A stretch of DNA of 6,751 nt, from NCBI GenBank assembly GCA_002348905.1, contig DEBW01000021.1, positions 26,377 to 33,127 on the forward strand. The letters run 5' to 3'. This stretch comes from Ruminococcus flavefaciens (GTDB lineage Bacteria; Bacillota; Clostridia; Oscillospirales; Ruminococcaceae). Under the pieces are notes generated by a model. That model was not told the DNA's origin and did not search any database. It saw nothing but the letters and a program-made list of their open reading frames with translations. Below are positions 6,147 to 6,751 of the stretch, piece by piece. Each line of letters opens with the position of its first letter. Position 1 is the first letter of the stretch. The translations under genes were made by a program, and so were the position numbers.

Positions 6147-6751
6147 ATGAACTTCAAACGTACTATTGCAGGAATATCTGCTTTATGTCTTGTCGGAGCT
6201 GTATCTTTCACAGCAGGAATGGCTGCTTCTCCAAAGGGTACAAATGCTGCCGCAAATTTATTCGGAGATATTAACGGCGATGAAAAAATAGACGCAAAGG
6301 ACGCTTCTGTTATACTAAGCTACTATTCCTATCTTTCAACTACCAGCGAAAATGTTATGTCGTTAGAGGAATTCATGATAAACGGCAGAAATACACAGCC
6401 TGAAACTCCTGACAGAGAGGTAAAGCTCAAGACCGGCGGTGACAAGTTCACTGTCGTTGCATGGAATGCAGATGATGCACCAACACTTATAGCTAACTGG
6501 CTCGGACTTGATCCTGTTACTATAATGGATGAACTTGCCGATGACCATATCGAAGGAGTCAACCTTGTCGTACTCGGCACAAGCGGCAGCATGGCTTCTG
6601 AACGTTACGACGAGATGTTCAACAGCGGAGCTGATATGGATGTTTATTTTTCTGAACCCAACTGGGCGTTAAAATATTTAAACGACGACAGCCGTTCCGC
6701 TCCTCTTTCTGACGTTGGTATAAGATTGGACGATACGAAAGATATGTACCC
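6147..6751 (+). CDS. Secreted solute-binding-type protein with dockerin-like motif (partial)
   Basis: The frame is open from ATG 6147 to the window end (201 codons seen, no stop), so the C-terminus is missing. A signal peptide is clear: Lys4-Arg5, a hydrophobic core (about 7-25), and a likely signal peptidase I site near residues 26-36. There is no lipobox, as Cys14 lies within the core without the expected context. Next comes a dockerin-type calcium loop at 41-52 (DINGDEKIDAKD, with Asp or Asn at 1, 3, 5, 9 and 12) and the helix ASVILSYYSYLST. Only one such loop is visible; classic dockerins have two. From about residue 98 the sequence (FTVVAWNADDAP, then YDEMFNSGADMDVYFSEPNWALKYLNDD) resembles family 1 extracellular sugar-binding proteins of ABC transporters. 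AAGGGG gives a good ribosome binding site 10 nt after lexA. The solute is unknown. Confidence 0.75.
   Translation, partial: MNFKRTIAGISALCLVGAVSFTAGMAASPKGTNAAANLFGDINGDEKIDAKDASVILSYYSYLSTTSENVMSLEEFMINGRNTQPETPDREVKLKTGGDKFTVVAWNADDAPTLIANWLGLDPVTIMDELADDHIEGVNLVVLGTSGSMASERYDEMFNSGADMDVYFSEPNWALKYLNDDSRSAPLSDVGIRLDDTKDMY

Overview
The window looks like a chromosomal segment from a Gram-positive gut or rumen anaerobe of the Ruminococcus type (Oscillospiraceae). The signs are strong AGGAGG-type ribosome binding sites, a clostridial-type MurC, SpoVG and a Bacillus-type LexA, intergenic regions much richer in AT than the genes, and a secreted protein that carries a dockerin-like calcium-binding motif. 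The genus is an inference from these features; no rRNA or other marker gene is present.

Layout. Positions 1-195 are non-coding, with a perfect 10-bp-arm palindrome (48-69) and an extended -10 promoter (157-165). A two-gene unit follows on the + strand: a large YfhO-family membrane protein (196-2700) and, 15 nt later, a Nudix hydrolase of the ADP-ribose pyrophosphatase type (2716-3252). A stem-loop terminator with T/A tracts on both sides (3258-3289) separates it from spoVG, which converges from the - strand (3293-3589). spoVG and murC (4029-5453) are transcribed divergently from a 439-bp AT-rich region holding one good promoter for each. Both genes start at TTG. After murC comes a 101-bp gap with a GC-rich hairpin, then lexA (5555-6136). 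Only 10 nt after lexA is the start of a secreted solute-binding-type protein with an N-terminal dockerin-like motif, cut off by the window end.

Functions. Most of the window is cell-envelope housekeeping: MurC makes a peptidoglycan precursor, SpoVG is a small nucleic-acid-binding regulator linked to sporulation, septation and envelope genes, and YfhO proteins are multi-pass GT-C-like proteins linked to polymer glycosylation. LexA (SOS repressor) has an intact cleavage site and catalytic dyad. Points worth following are the lexA plus dockerin/solute-binding pairing, the absence of a canonical LexA box at lexA while a near-match lies in the spoVG leader, and three unexplained palindromes or islands (48-69, 3811-3899, 5472-5490). 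I did not find clear evidence of a wholly new system.
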